Both the position numbers and the translations under genes were made by a program. From NCBI GenBank assembly GCA_022601445.1, contig JAJACP010000008.1, forward strand, positions 1-64,000: 64,000 nucleotides of DNA. The letters are read 5' to 3'. The notes under the pieces were generated by a model. That model searched no databases. It was not told the DNA's origin and worked only from the letters and a program-made list of their open reading frames with translations. The DNA comes from Chlamydiales bacterium (GTDB lineage: Bacteria; Chlamydiota; Chlamydiia; Chlamydiales; JAAKFR01). How positions within the stretch are numbered: the first letter of the stretch is position 1; each line of letters starts with the position of its first letter. Of this stretch, positions 54,740-62,491 are shown piece by piece.

Positions 54740-55156
54740 ATGAAAAAACAAAATCTTGCCACCTTGGCAGTGATTGGAGTGGGAGCGGGCCTTCTTTTAG
54801 GTGGCTGTCAAAAGCACGAGAAACAAACACCCGCAAAAAACGGTGGTAACGGAAAAGCACCTGCAGAAGAGGCAGGCGCCGACATGCAAGCCTTCTCTTC
54901 CTCTCTTTCCCCTGAAGGAAAAAAGAAATTTGAAGCGCTCGACGCGCAACATAAGATGATGGCTGTCGAAATGGCCAACCAAGAGTGTAATGGAAAAAAC
55001 AAGTGCGCAGGACTTGGTGGCTGCGGCACACCTGACAACTCATGTGCCGGAAAAAACAGCTGTAAGGGACACGGTGGCCCTCCTGTCAAGGATCCAAATG
55101 AGGCTGTTGAAGTGCAGTATAAAAATCAAACGAACGGCAACGGAAAATCTGAATAA
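54740..55156 (+). CDS. Cysteine-repeat lipoprotein, predicted MNIO (bufferin-type) precursor
   Basis: 138 aa. Signal peptide with lipobox LLLGGC (Cys23), a disordered Lys/Gly/Glu spacer, a short helix (residues about 57-80), then a core with Cys83, 89, 95, 102 and 108: ECNGKNKCAGLGGC and NSCAGKNSCKGHGG, that is C-x5-C-x5-C-x6-C-x5-C. The next two genes encode a DUF692 oxidase and a DUF2063 partner, which in known MNIO pathways modify precursor cysteines, in bufferins to copper-binding thiooxazoles. The precursor role is inferred from context and cysteine pattern. AAGGAG lies 9-14 nt before the ATG. Confidence 0.75.
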   Translation: MKKQNLATLAVIGVGAGLLLGGCQKHEKQTPAKNGGNGKAPAEEAGADMQAFSSSLSPEGKKKFEALDAQHKMMAVEMANQECNGKNKCAGLGGCGTPDNSCAGKNSCKGHGGPPVKDPNEAVEVQYKNQTNGNGKSE

Positions 55157-55184
55157 GCAGTTGCAAAGCTCGGTTTGAATGTCT

Positions 55185-55217
55185 AAGGTGTATATTACGC
55201 ATATACACCTTTTTTTT
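55185..55217 (+). terminator. Hairpin plus T-run directly before the MNIO start codon (attenuator)
   Basis: Perfect 11-bp stem AAGGTGTATAT / ATATACACCTT with a 5-nt loop, followed by six further T's that run straight into ATG 55218. It would partly terminate after the precursor gene, so the precursor is made in excess over the enzymes, and it sequesters the only purine-rich ribosome-site candidate. Confidence 0.75.
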
Positions 55218-56048
55218 ATGAAACACACATTTCCCAAACTCGGTATCGGAATCGGTCTACGCCCCGTGCACTACCATGAAATCCACACCCAAAAACCTGC
55301 CATCGACTGGTTTGAGATCATTAGTGAAAACTACATGGTGGAGGGGGGCAAACCGCTAGAGCATCTCGATAAAATCCTAGAGCGGTATCCGGTTGTCCAA
55401 CACGGTGTCAATCTGGCTATTGGCAGCCCTGACGCCCTAGACTGGGAGTATCTGAAAAAACTCAAAGCCCTCACGCGGCATACAAAAACGCCTTGGCTCT
55501 CCGATCATCTCTGCTGGGGGCGTCTCGCAGGCGCGCACTACCACGACCTACTTCCCCTTCCCTACACCCAGGAGGTGATTGACTACGTCGCAGAGCGAGC
55601 CCGCATCGTGCAAGATTTTCTCGAAATTCCGTTCGCGCTGGAAAATCTCTCTTCATATGTCGCCTACAACGCGGACACGATGCCTGAGTGGGAGTTTTAT
55701 ACAGCCGTTGTAGAAAAGGCTGATATTTTCATGATGCTCGATGTGAATAACATTTACGTTTCCAGTCGCAATCACGGTTTTGACCCCCTTGACTACGTGA
55801 ATGCCATCCCCATGGAGCGGGTGCTACAGATTCATCTGGCCGGGCACAGTGATCATGGAGACTATGTGCTCGATACGCACGACAATCCCGTGCGTGATGA
55901 GGTGTGGGATCTCTACGCTGAGGTGTGGCCACGCACAGGTGGTGTTTCGACCCTTTTGGAATGGGATGACAACTTTGTGAGTTTTGAAGAGACGTGGAAA
56001 GAGGCGCTGCGGGCTAAAGAGTTTCAAAAAGCACTGGTGAGTGCATGA
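55218..56048 (+). CDS. DUF692 multinuclear non-heme iron oxidase (MNIO, BufB-like)
   Basis: 276 aa TIM-barrel enzyme of the DUF692/MbnB family. Metal-binding motifs in order: HGVNLAIGS, SDHLCWGR, ENLSSY, MLDVNNIYVSSRNHG, LQIHLAGH, DTHDNPV and LLEWDD. Such enzymes oxidise cysteines of peptide precursors with two or three irons. Start at 55218 is preferred; an upstream ATG (55179) would put a terminator hairpin in the coding region and lacks a ribosome site. ATGA overlap with the next gene. Confidence 0.9.
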   Translation: MKHTFPKLGIGIGLRPVHYHEIHTQKPAIDWFEIISENYMVEGGKPLEHLDKILERYPVVQHGVNLAIGSPDALDWEYLKKLKALTRHTKTPWLSDHLCWGRLAGAHYHDLLPLPYTQEVIDYVAERARIVQDFLEIPFALENLSSYVAYNADTMPEWEFYTAVVEKADIFMMLDVNNIYVSSRNHGFDPLDYVNAIPMERVLQIHLAGHSDHGDYVLDTHDNPVRDEVWDLYAEVWPRTGGVSTLLEWDDNFVSFEETWKEALRAKEFQKALVSA

Positions 56049-56878
56049 GCCAACGAGTCGAAATCCAGAAATGGTTTGGAGCTTTAATCAGCCAACCGCT
56101 GCAAGAAGATCATAAAATTGCCGCTCAAACCCCTTTTGGAACGGATGTAAAGCAAGAGGCAAAAAAATACATCGCGCCCAGCCCAACACTGGCCCCTTTT
56201 CAAAGAATCGAGCTCTATCATCAACAGTATTGGTGGCGTCTGTTAAACTGTTTGCAGGAAAACTTTCCTCTTCTCGCGCGCCTTTATGGCTACACCAATT
56301 TCAATCAATCGATCGGGGTTCCCTACCTCACCGCTCACCCTCCCAATCACTGGGGATTGTTCCAGCTGGGGCAAACACTCCCCAACTGGCTGAGAGAAGA
56401 GCGTTTTTCTGATCTCGATTGTGATGCCGCTTCAATTGATGCAGCCGCACAACGTGCGTTCTGGGTTGGGGGAGCAGAACCTGTTGATTTCACCACCCTG
56501 TCTGAGAAGGAAATTTTAAGCAAAAAGTTGACCCTACAACCGCACGTCAAACTTTTTAAGCTCGGCGGCGATCTCTTTACTTTTCGAACGACTGTTTTGA
56601 AAGAAGAGGTTGGGTATTGGGAAGACAATCCTTTCCCTGAAGTAAAAGAAGGTCACAGCTATTTTGTCCTCTACCGCAATCTTGAAAATGAGGTGCGGTG
56701 GAAAGAGCTCTCTTTCGGAGAGTTTCGCCTCCTCTCGTATTTTAATCAGGGGACAACCATCCAAAAGGCGTGTGAAAAACTAGAGCAGAAGGGGGGCAAG
56801 GCATGTGCAGAGGCAGAAGAGCTACTCCCCCTTTGGTTTCGTGAGTGGACATTTTTAAAATGGTTTCAAGAGGTTTAA
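56045..56878 (+). CDS. DUF2063 (BufC-like) partner protein
   Basis: 277 aa. The N-terminal putative DNA-binding-type DUF2063 helical domain (RIELYHQQYWWRLLNCLQENFP near residue 58) is typical, followed by a C-terminal winged-helix-like domain. In bufferin operons this protein delivers the precursor to the DUF692 enzyme. Stop and start overlap (ATGA) with the oxidase gene and 4 nt separate it from lemA. Confidence 0.85.
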   Translation: MSQRVEIQKWFGALISQPLQEDHKIAAQTPFGTDVKQEAKKYIAPSPTLAPFQRIELYHQQYWWRLLNCLQENFPLLARLYGYTNFNQSIGVPYLTAHPPNHWGLFQLGQTLPNWLREERFSDLDCDAASIDAAAQRAFWVGGAEPVDFTTLSEKEILSKKLTLQPHVKLFKLGGDLFTFRTTVLKEEVGYWEDNPFPEVKEGHSYFVLYRNLENEVRWKELSFGEFRLLSYFNQGTTIQKACEKLEQKGGKACAEAEELLPLWFREWTFLKWFQEV

Positions 56879-56882
56879 AGCG

Positions 56883-57476
56883 ATGTGGTGGATCTTAATT
56901 GTTCTTATTATTCTGATTGTCATTGTGGGTGGCTGGATCGTCGGTATTTACAACCGTTTGGTGCGCCTACGCAATCAGGTAAAAAATGCGTGGAGTCAAA
57001 TCGATGTGCAGCTGCAAAGGCGGTACGATTTGATCCCGAATTTGGTCGAAACAGTGAAAACGTACATGTCATACGAGCAAAGTACGCTCCAAAAAGTGGT
57101 AGAAGCACGGAATTCTGCGCTTGCAGCACGTGATCAGCTCGAAAAGAGTGGTGGGCCCACTGAAGGCTCTTTGCAAGACTTAATCGGCGCTGAAACCTCT
57201 CTGAAAGGTGCGCTTGCCAATGTCTTTGCGCTTTCCGAAAACTATCCTGAGCTGCGCGCTACAGAAAATATGCAAAGGCTGCAAGAGGAGCTCACCTCCA
57301 CTGAGAATAAAGTCGCCTTTGCGCGTCAATCCTACAACGACAATGTGATGCTCTACAACACCTCTCAGCAAGAGTTTCCAGCGGCTCTTTTTGCCTCTGC
57401 ATTTGGGCATAAGCAGTCGGATCTCTTTCAGGTAGAAGAAAGTGAAGCAAAAAAAGCCGTTAAAGTGCAATTCTGA
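56883..57476 (+). CDS. lemA: LemA family membrane protein
   Basis: 197 aa. One N-terminal membrane helix (residues 2-22), then the LemA four-helix bundle: YNRLVRLRNQVKNAWSQIDVQLQRR, DLIPNLVETVK, and FPAALFASAFG. LemA proteins often pair with the protease HtpX or with TPM proteins. Four bases after the DUF2063 gene and overlapping htpX by one base, so it belongs to the same transcription unit. Confidence 0.93.
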   Translation: MWWILIVLIILIVIVGGWIVGIYNRLVRLRNQVKNAWSQIDVQLQRRYDLIPNLVETVKTYMSYEQSTLQKVVEARNSALAARDQLEKSGGPTEGSLQDLIGAETSLKGALANVFALSENYPELRATENMQRLQEELTSTENKVAFARQSYNDNVMLYNTSQQEFPAALFASAFGHKQSDLFQVEESEAKKAVKVQF

Positions 57477-58444
57477 TGAACTTTTGGGAAGCACAAGCTA
57501 AAGCCCGCTCGCGCACGTGGCTCTATCTCTGCATGTTCTGCTTGTTAACCGTTGTGATTGCAATCGGCATTGAGTTTGGAGTGCTCTTTCTAGCACAAGA
57601 GGGGTATACGCCCCCCATGCCCTATCTTGGTGTTCTGTTTTTGGGCGTGACGTTTTTAGTCGCTGGCTTTTACTATCTCACCTACAACAGTCAAGGAGGG
57701 CGCTTTGTGGCTGAATCCCTTGGAGGTAAGCAGGTTGTCCCCTCGACTCGCGACTTCCAGGAACAGCAGCTTCTCAACATCGTCCAGGAGATGGCTGTGG
57801 CCAGTAGCCAACCCGTTCCACCCGTCTTTATCATTGAAGCAAAAGAGATCAACGCGTTTGCTGCCGGTTTGAAGCCAGAAAACGCGGCCATCGCCGTCAC
57901 GCGCGGCACACTCCATGCTCTCACGCGTGATGAGCTGCAAGGTGTGGTGGCCCATGAGTTTGGTCACATCTACAATGCAGATATGAAGATTAGCATGCGC
58001 TTGGCTGCGATGGTAATGGGCTTTGTGTTCGTGCTTTACTTTGGCATTCGGTTACTAGAGGGCTCTCTTTTGTTTGGAGGGAGGCGGCGCAGCAGTAATG
58101 GCGGTTCCAATTCGATTGCTTTGGTCGCCTTGATTTTTCTTGTTGCCGGGGCAATTACCTGGTTTGCGGGGGCGATTCTCCGTTCGATGGTGAGCCGTCA
58201 GCGGGAGTATTTGGCAGATGCATGCGCCGTGCAGTTCACACGTAATCCAGAAGGGATTGCAAATGCGCTGCGTAAAATTGGTCGCATGCAAAACATTCAC
58301 GATATGCCTAAAAGCGGGATGGCTTATGCGCATCTTTACTTTAGTAATCGCTCTTTTTGGTCCCATCTCTTTGCTACGCATCCTCCTTTAGATAAACGCA
58401 TTGCTGCTATTGAGGAAAAAAAATATATCCCCAAATCGACATAA
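57476..58444 (+). CDS. htpX: Zinc metalloprotease HtpX (M48 family)
   Basis: 322 aa. Two N-terminal membrane helices, catalytic HEFGHIYN with the zinc ligands, a second hydrophobic pair (about residues 185-200 and 210-235), and the third ligand Glu in SRQREYLADACAV. Acts on damaged or misassembled membrane proteins. Last gene of the operon; its final codons (YIPKST) are part of the terminator hairpin at 58427. Confidence 0.93.
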   Translation: MNFWEAQAKARSRTWLYLCMFCLLTVVIAIGIEFGVLFLAQEGYTPPMPYLGVLFLGVTFLVAGFYYLTYNSQGGRFVAESLGGKQVVPSTRDFQEQQLLNIVQEMAVASSQPVPPVFIIEAKEINAFAAGLKPENAAIAVTRGTLHALTRDELQGVVAHEFGHIYNADMKISMRLAAMVMGFVFVLYFGIRLLEGSLLFGGRRRSSNGGSNSIALVALIFLVAGAITWFAGAILRSMVSRQREYLADACAVQFTRNPEGIANALRKIGRMQNIHDMPKSGMAYAHLYFSNRSFWSHLFATHPPLDKRIAAIEEKKYIPKST

Positions 58445-58467
58445 TGCTGATTTGGGGATGTTTTTTT
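58427..58467 (+). terminator. Terminator overlapping the htpX stop codon
   Basis: Arms ATCCCCAAATC (58427-58437) and GATTTGGGGAT (58449-58459) followed by G and seven T's. The htpX stop lies in the loop. Confidence 0.85.
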
Positions 58468-58482
58468 GACCTCATTTTTACA

Positions 58483-58513
58483 TCCCCAAATCGACATTTT
58501 GTCGATTTGGGGA
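58483..58513. repeat. Perfect 14-bp inverted repeat, second copy of the terminator arm
   Basis: TCCCCAAATCGACA, 3-nt loop, and its exact complement. The left arm repeats the htpX terminator arm 56 bp upstream, so the two hairpins are a tandem duplication. The T-run is weak here. May act as terminator for the opposite strand or as a repetitive extragenic palindrome. Confidence 0.8.
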
Positions 58514-58523
58514 CATATTTTAT

Positions 58524-58647
58524 ACCGACGCCTTAGCACTCGGCCTTTGGCCTCGGCTAAGAGGCGCGGTAGGAGCTCGCCGAAGCTTACGCAACGGCTC
58601 GCGAACCCGCAAGTCGAGAAGACCGTCAGGTCTTTTCGAGGGCGGGT
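58524..58647. repeat. GC-rich palindromic segment between convergent genes
   Basis: Two further nested palindromes: 58524-58570 (outer ACCG...CGGT, inner CTTAGC...GCTAAG and GGCC TTT GGCC) and 58605-58647 (ACCCGC...GCGGGT outside, CGAGAAGACC GTCA GGTCTTTTCG inside). The segment is far more GC-rich than its surroundings. No ORF. Could be a REP/MITE-like element or a structured RNA. Confidence 0.6.
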
Positions 58648-58671
58648 GAGATAAGACGTATCATTTGAAAC

Positions 58672-59985
58672 TTAATCCATTATAAACTCTAAGTAGTTGT
58701 CTTGATGAATCACCTCAAAGCGAGAGTCGGGATAGGTCCTTGACCATAGCTTAGGAGGAGCCACTTTCTTAGCTTTCCACTTAAACTCAAAAGCAAACAG
58801 CTTCCCTTCCCGCTCTTCAATCCAATCGATCTCCTTCTGATCATAGGTGCGCCAGAAGTAATTATTCGATAAAATAGCGCAGTAGTGCTGCTTCTTTAGC
58901 CTTTCGATCACGAGATAATTTTTCCAAAGTTCTCCTACATCATTACGTGTGGAAAGTGGATTGAAGTTATTAATCAAGGCATTACGCATGCCCACATCGT
59001 AAAAATAGTAACGCGAGGTCTTAGTAATTTCAGAACGGAGATTACGGCTAAACCCTCTCACATTCACTAATACAAACGCTTGCTCTAGAAGATCGAGATA
59101 CCTCTCTACTGTTCCCTTACTCATGCCTAGCTGTTTTCCCAATTCCGTATAGGAGACCTCTTTGCCAATCTGAAAGGCGATTAATTGCAAAAGATCGATG
59201 AGTTTTCTCGATTTTTTTATCCCTTCAAAATCGAGAATACCTTTGTAGAGGTAGTCATTCGCAAGCTGATTTAAATAGACCCCTTTCTCAACATCTGAAG
59301 CAAGAAGCACCACTTCTGGATAAGAACCATAAACCAAGCGATTTTCTAAACGGGCACGCGTCTCTAAAACGGTTTCGATCTGACTCAACTCCATTTGAGA
59401 TAGTGGAAAGAGTTTAAGCACTTTTTTGCGGCCGGTTGACCCACATGTCTCTCCAACACTCGAGCTGATTTGGACAGACTGTGTTTTCAGATGCTGAAGA
59501 GCCGTCCGACGGGAGGGTTCGTGTAACCCTTTCGAGGATGTCTCTGAAAGCAGATGGGAATACAGATGGCCAAAGCGGCCGAACGGTTGGTGAGAAATAT
59601 GGGTGGGCTCTCCAACTTGACGTGCTAACTCGAAGGTTGAAGACCCCGTCGCGATAATCGAAAGATCGGGAAAGTGATCGACAAGCAGCTTTAGATTAAG
59701 ACCAATCTGGTCAATTTTTTGAGCCTCATCGATGACAAGAAGCGGCGTGGTCCCCACCAGACTTCTTAGCTTTTCAATCGATTGGCTAGCTAAATACTCA
59801 TGCACCAATCGGTCATCTCCACTCACAAGCAGATAGTCTTTTTTATCCTCCAAAAAATGGTGTAACAGTGTCGTTTTTCCCGCCCGACGGGGACCGTAGA
59901 GAATGACAACCTTACCGGGTTGAATCGCCTTTTTAAGGGCTCGAAGCTGCCATTGCGGAGATATACATAGTCCGTATTTTACCAA
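58672..59985 (-). CDS. AAA ATPase with DUF4143 domain, carrying an in-frame insertion
   Basis: 437 aa. Walker A YGPRRAGKTTL (residues about 30-40), Walker B LLVIDEAQ, sensor ATGSSTFEL, then after an insertion LFPLSQMEL and a C-terminal winged helix and nuclease-like DUF4143 domain (YYFYDVGMRNAL, EIDWIEE, FAFEFKWK). Residues 128-182 are extra compared with the family and are encoded by a palindromic DNA element (see 59441-59605). The rest is intact, so the product may still work. Starts with TTG and no clear ribosome site, so the start is uncertain. Function of the family is unknown; often mobile. Confidence 0.82.
   Translation of the reverse strand: MVKYGLCISPQWQLRALKKAIQPGKVVILYGPRRAGKTTLLHHFLEDKKDYLLVSGDDRLVHEYLASQSIEKLRSLVGTTPLLVIDEAQKIDQIGLNLKLLVDHFPDLSIIATGSSTFELARQVGEPTHISHQPFGRFGHLYSHLLSETSSKGLHEPSRRTALQHLKTQSVQISSSVGETCGSTGRKKVLKLFPLSQMELSQIETVLETRARLENRLVYGSYPEVVLLASDVEKGVYLNQLANDYLYKGILDFEGIKKSRKLIDLLQLIAFQIGKEVSYTELGKQLGMSKGTVERYLDLLEQAFVLVNVRGFSRNLRSEITKTSRYYFYDVGMRNALINNFNPLSTRNDVGELWKNYLVIERLKKQHYCAILSNNYFWRTYDQKEIDWIEEREGKLFAFEFKWKAKKVAPPKLWSRTYPDSRFEVIHQDNYLEFIMD
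59441..59605 (-). mobile_element. 165-bp protein-coding palindromic element inserted in frame
   Basis: Begins CCACATGTCTC and ends AAATATGGGTGG; the two halves are imperfect reverse complements along their whole length, e.g. GAGCTGATTTGG versus CCAAAGCGGCC, ending at a centre GGGTT-CGTGTA-AACCC near 59522. It encodes 55 residues. Removing exactly these 165 bp joins VGEP to STGRKK, restoring the family motif (VGEPLTGRKK). It therefore behaves as a self-contained insertion like Rickettsia palindromic elements. No second copy was found by eye in the window. Confidence 0.75.
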
Positions 59986-60120
59986 ACTTGGTCTTTTGAC
60001 AATCTATTTAAGGATTTTATACTAGGCAGGGGTACGCCGAGCGAAAGATCGGAAAAATAGAGCGAAACCAGCCAAAAGCATGGTCAAAGACCGATTTTTT
60101 CAATGATCCCTAGGGAGGTG

Positions 60121-61122
60121 TTACCTATATTCTTCTTTAGAAGGGCGTTGCAATAACCACTCTACCCCTTCTTGAGGGCTAAAGCCTTCATACACAACTT
60201 TGTAAACAGACTCTGTGATCGGAACTTCAATCCCAGACTTTTTGGCAATCTGAATGGCTGACAAACAGGTGTAGGTTCCTTCTACGACCATCCCAATTTG
60301 CTTTTTGGCCTCCTCGGGTTTAAGTCCATCGGCAATCAGACGACCAAAGCGATAATTACGGCTCAGTGTCGAGAGACACGTCACGCATAAGTCACCCATC
60401 CCTGAAAGTCCATTTAACGTCTCTGGCTTACACCCTTTTGTAACAGCAAGTTTGCGGATCTCATGTAGCCCACGAGTCATTAAAGCGGCTTTTGCATTGT
60501 CCCCGTAACCCAGTCCATCTGAAATCCCACAGGCGATGGCGATGATGTTTTTTAACGCGCCGCCCAGCTCCACACCATTGATATCAGGGTTAGGATAGAC
60601 ACGAAAAGTAGGGGTAGAAAAAACCTCATGAATGAGATTCATCACCTCAGGACTATAGGCGCTACACACAACTAGGGTGGGAAGCCCTTTGAGCACTTCC
60701 TGGGCGATAGAGGGACCACTTAAACAGCCGATCTGATGCTTGTGAGCTTTTCCCAACACTTCCAACACAACGTCTGAAAGAAGCAGGCCGGTATTTTGCT
60801 CAATTCCTTTGGAAGTCAAGACAATCGGACAATCGGGGATACCCACTTCCTTGACTTCTTGAAAAACCTGACGCATCCCCGCTGAGGTGACTCCCTCTAC
60901 AATGAGATCTTGCCCATGTAAAGCTTCATGCATATCGGTTGTAAAAGAGAGCGTAGGGGGAGCTGTGAATCCTTTGAGTTTGGGATGCTCTCGTTTCTCT
61001 TCCATGTACCTGACAGCTTCCTCTTCAATGCTCCAAGAGGTCACTTTGTATCCTTTTGAGGCAAGAAGTGAGGCCAAACCATACCCCCATACTCCTGCTC
61101 CGAGATAGCCGATTTTCTTCAT
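60121..61122 (-). CDS. gpsA: Glycerol-3-phosphate dehydrogenase [NAD(P)+]
   Basis: 333 aa. Rossmann IGYLGAGVWGYGLA at the N-terminus, TSKGIEQNTG, SGPSIAQEVLKGLPT, catalytic Lys in ELGGALKNIIAIACGI, and TRGLHEIRKL. Makes glycerol-3-phosphate for phospholipids. ATG 61122 has GAGGAA 8 nt upstream; a TTG at 61137 is an alternative. Four bases after the UDPGP gene. Confidence 0.95.
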   Translation of the reverse strand: MKKIGYLGAGVWGYGLASLLASKGYKVTSWSIEEEAVRYMEEKREHPKLKGFTAPPTLSFTTDMHEALHGQDLIVEGVTSAGMRQVFQEVKEVGIPDCPIVLTSKGIEQNTGLLLSDVVLEVLGKAHKHQIGCLSGPSIAQEVLKGLPTLVVCSAYSPEVMNLIHEVFSTPTFRVYPNPDINGVELGGALKNIIAIACGISDGLGYGDNAKAALMTRGLHEIRKLAVTKGCKPETLNGLSGMGDLCVTCLSTLSRNYRFGRLIADGLKPEEAKKQIGMVVEGTYTCLSAIQIAKKSGIEVPITESVYKVVYEGFSPQEGVEWLLQRPSKEEYR

Positions 61123-61126
61123 GTGT

Positions 61127-62491
61127 TTATTCCTCAATATACTTCTGATCAGGCAACGCTCTTTGCTTCCATTTTTCTACTAAGGCGTCCGTGGGATAGT
61201 AAAAAGAGGGAGAGAGCTCAAAAAGAGCCGTTTCCGGCGGCTTTATTCCTGTGACGCGGGTGTAGACTTCTCTGTCTAGGGCGAGAAGGGCCGCCTGAAC
61301 GGTCTTAATACTATCGTTTCCTTCATAATTTTTCAAGGGAGCAAAAACATGCTCTCGGGGATAGAGTAAAACTTCATAGCTTTTGGCCAACGGCAAAACA
61401 TCGAAAATAAATTCCTCAAATTTCCATGCATTAGGATGGTCCGGAAGGCTCGGATGATCTGAATCGAGGAGATGTTTAGCTGCCTTTTTCGCTCGATGCA
61501 AGGGAAGCAAACTCTGAGCAGCTCTTTGGATAAAAGGCATAGAAAACGTATAGAGACCTAGATTGGCAAGTGCGCTGCTTTTTACATTTTTTTGCTCCGC
61601 AGTGAGCTCAGAATACTCAAGCACACCCGGTTTCTCTCCCACTTTGACTAGCACCCCCACTTTTTCCTCAGGATGGAGACGGGGAGAAGATTTGATAACC
61701 ACATCGCTCTGCGATCGATCTTGAATCCCAAATAATTCATGATCAAAAGGATCTGCAAGAGGATTGTCGATAGGCAGAACACTGACCATCTCCACTCCCC
61801 TCTCTTGCCACTTTTTCCACAGTCCAATTTCCACAAGACGGCGAAAGACGCCTCCATTTCCATTTGGGCCGCGCGCGATCTGGTCGGGCGCCTCTAAAAA
61901 AAGATGTCCTTCCAAATCGAGCAGAGGCCACATCCGTTGGTAGAAAAAGGTGACCTGCCTGGGATCAAGGCCAAAAAAGGCATTTTGAACAAAGTAAAAC
62001 TCTGTCTCAACATGGTTGAGAGGAGAGGTCATGATCGCCACTTGAAGGGGGTAGCCAGCCTGCTTGGAAGCGGCTTTTATTTTTTCGGCAACCAATTGAA
62101 AGAGCGTTTTCTTTTGTATGTTGGTGATAGGAAAGCACCCCTTGGGTCCCTCACAACGGAGGCGAGAGCCTTGACCGCCGGCCAAAACAATACACGCCCC
62201 TTTGCCTTTCTTGAGGGCTTCAAGACCTCTGCTTGCCTCTTCTCGCTGACCGGAGGAGAAAGAGTGGTCTATAGGTTCATAGGTCTCTAAGTGCTCTTGG
62301 GGATGGGTGAGCTCTTCTTGCTGTCTATGAAAGAAAACGACATTGAGATGGGTGATCTGCCGGAGCAGATTCTCTTTTTGTCCAGCATCGAGCTTGTTCC
62401 AGTGGCCAAACAACCCCTCTTCCCCAATAGCTTTGAGCTTTTCAAAGGCCTCCTTCTCAGTCAGAATGCGAACGTTGGAGGGTGATTTCAT
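61127..62491 (-). CDS. UDPGP-family UTP:sugar-1-phosphate uridylyltransferase
   Basis: 454 aa. Eukaryotic-type UDPGP family: LAGGQGSRL (nucleotide loop), GPKGCFPI, VAIMTSPLN, GPNGNGGVF and VLPIDNPLADP. Substrate could be GlcNAc-1-P or glucose-1-P; the chlamydial homologue CT715 is annotated as a pyrophosphorylase. ATG 62491 is chosen with AAGGAG 10 nt upstream and overlaps the FliJ-like gene by 35 nt. Confidence 0.88.
   Translation of the reverse strand: MKSPSNVRILTEKEAFEKLKAIGEEGLFGHWNKLDAGQKENLLRQITHLNVVFFHRQQEELTHPQEHLETYEPIDHSFSSGQREEASRGLEALKKGKGACIVLAGGQGSRLRCEGPKGCFPITNIQKKTLFQLVAEKIKAASKQAGYPLQVAIMTSPLNHVETEFYFVQNAFFGLDPRQVTFFYQRMWPLLDLEGHLFLEAPDQIARGPNGNGGVFRRLVEIGLWKKWQERGVEMVSVLPIDNPLADPFDHELFGIQDRSQSDVVIKSSPRLHPEEKVGVLVKVGEKPGVLEYSELTAEQKNVKSSALANLGLYTFSMPFIQRAAQSLLPLHRAKKAAKHLLDSDHPSLPDHPNAWKFEEFIFDVLPLAKSYEVLLYPREHVFAPLKNYEGNDSIKTVQAALLALDREVYTRVTGIKPPETALFELSPSFYYPTDALVEKWKQRALPDQKYIEE

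Noticed and set aside
55179-55217. Thirteen-residue N-terminal extension of the DUF692 protein
   Set aside because: The segment is a terminator-like hairpin, has no ribosome site before ATG 55179, and is not part of the family.
59449-59616. CTCTCCAAC repeated at 59449 and 59608 as a 9-bp target-site duplication
   Set aside because: The left copy lies inside the palindrome arm (mirrored in the right arm), and excision at 59441/59605, not between these copies, restores the protein motif.
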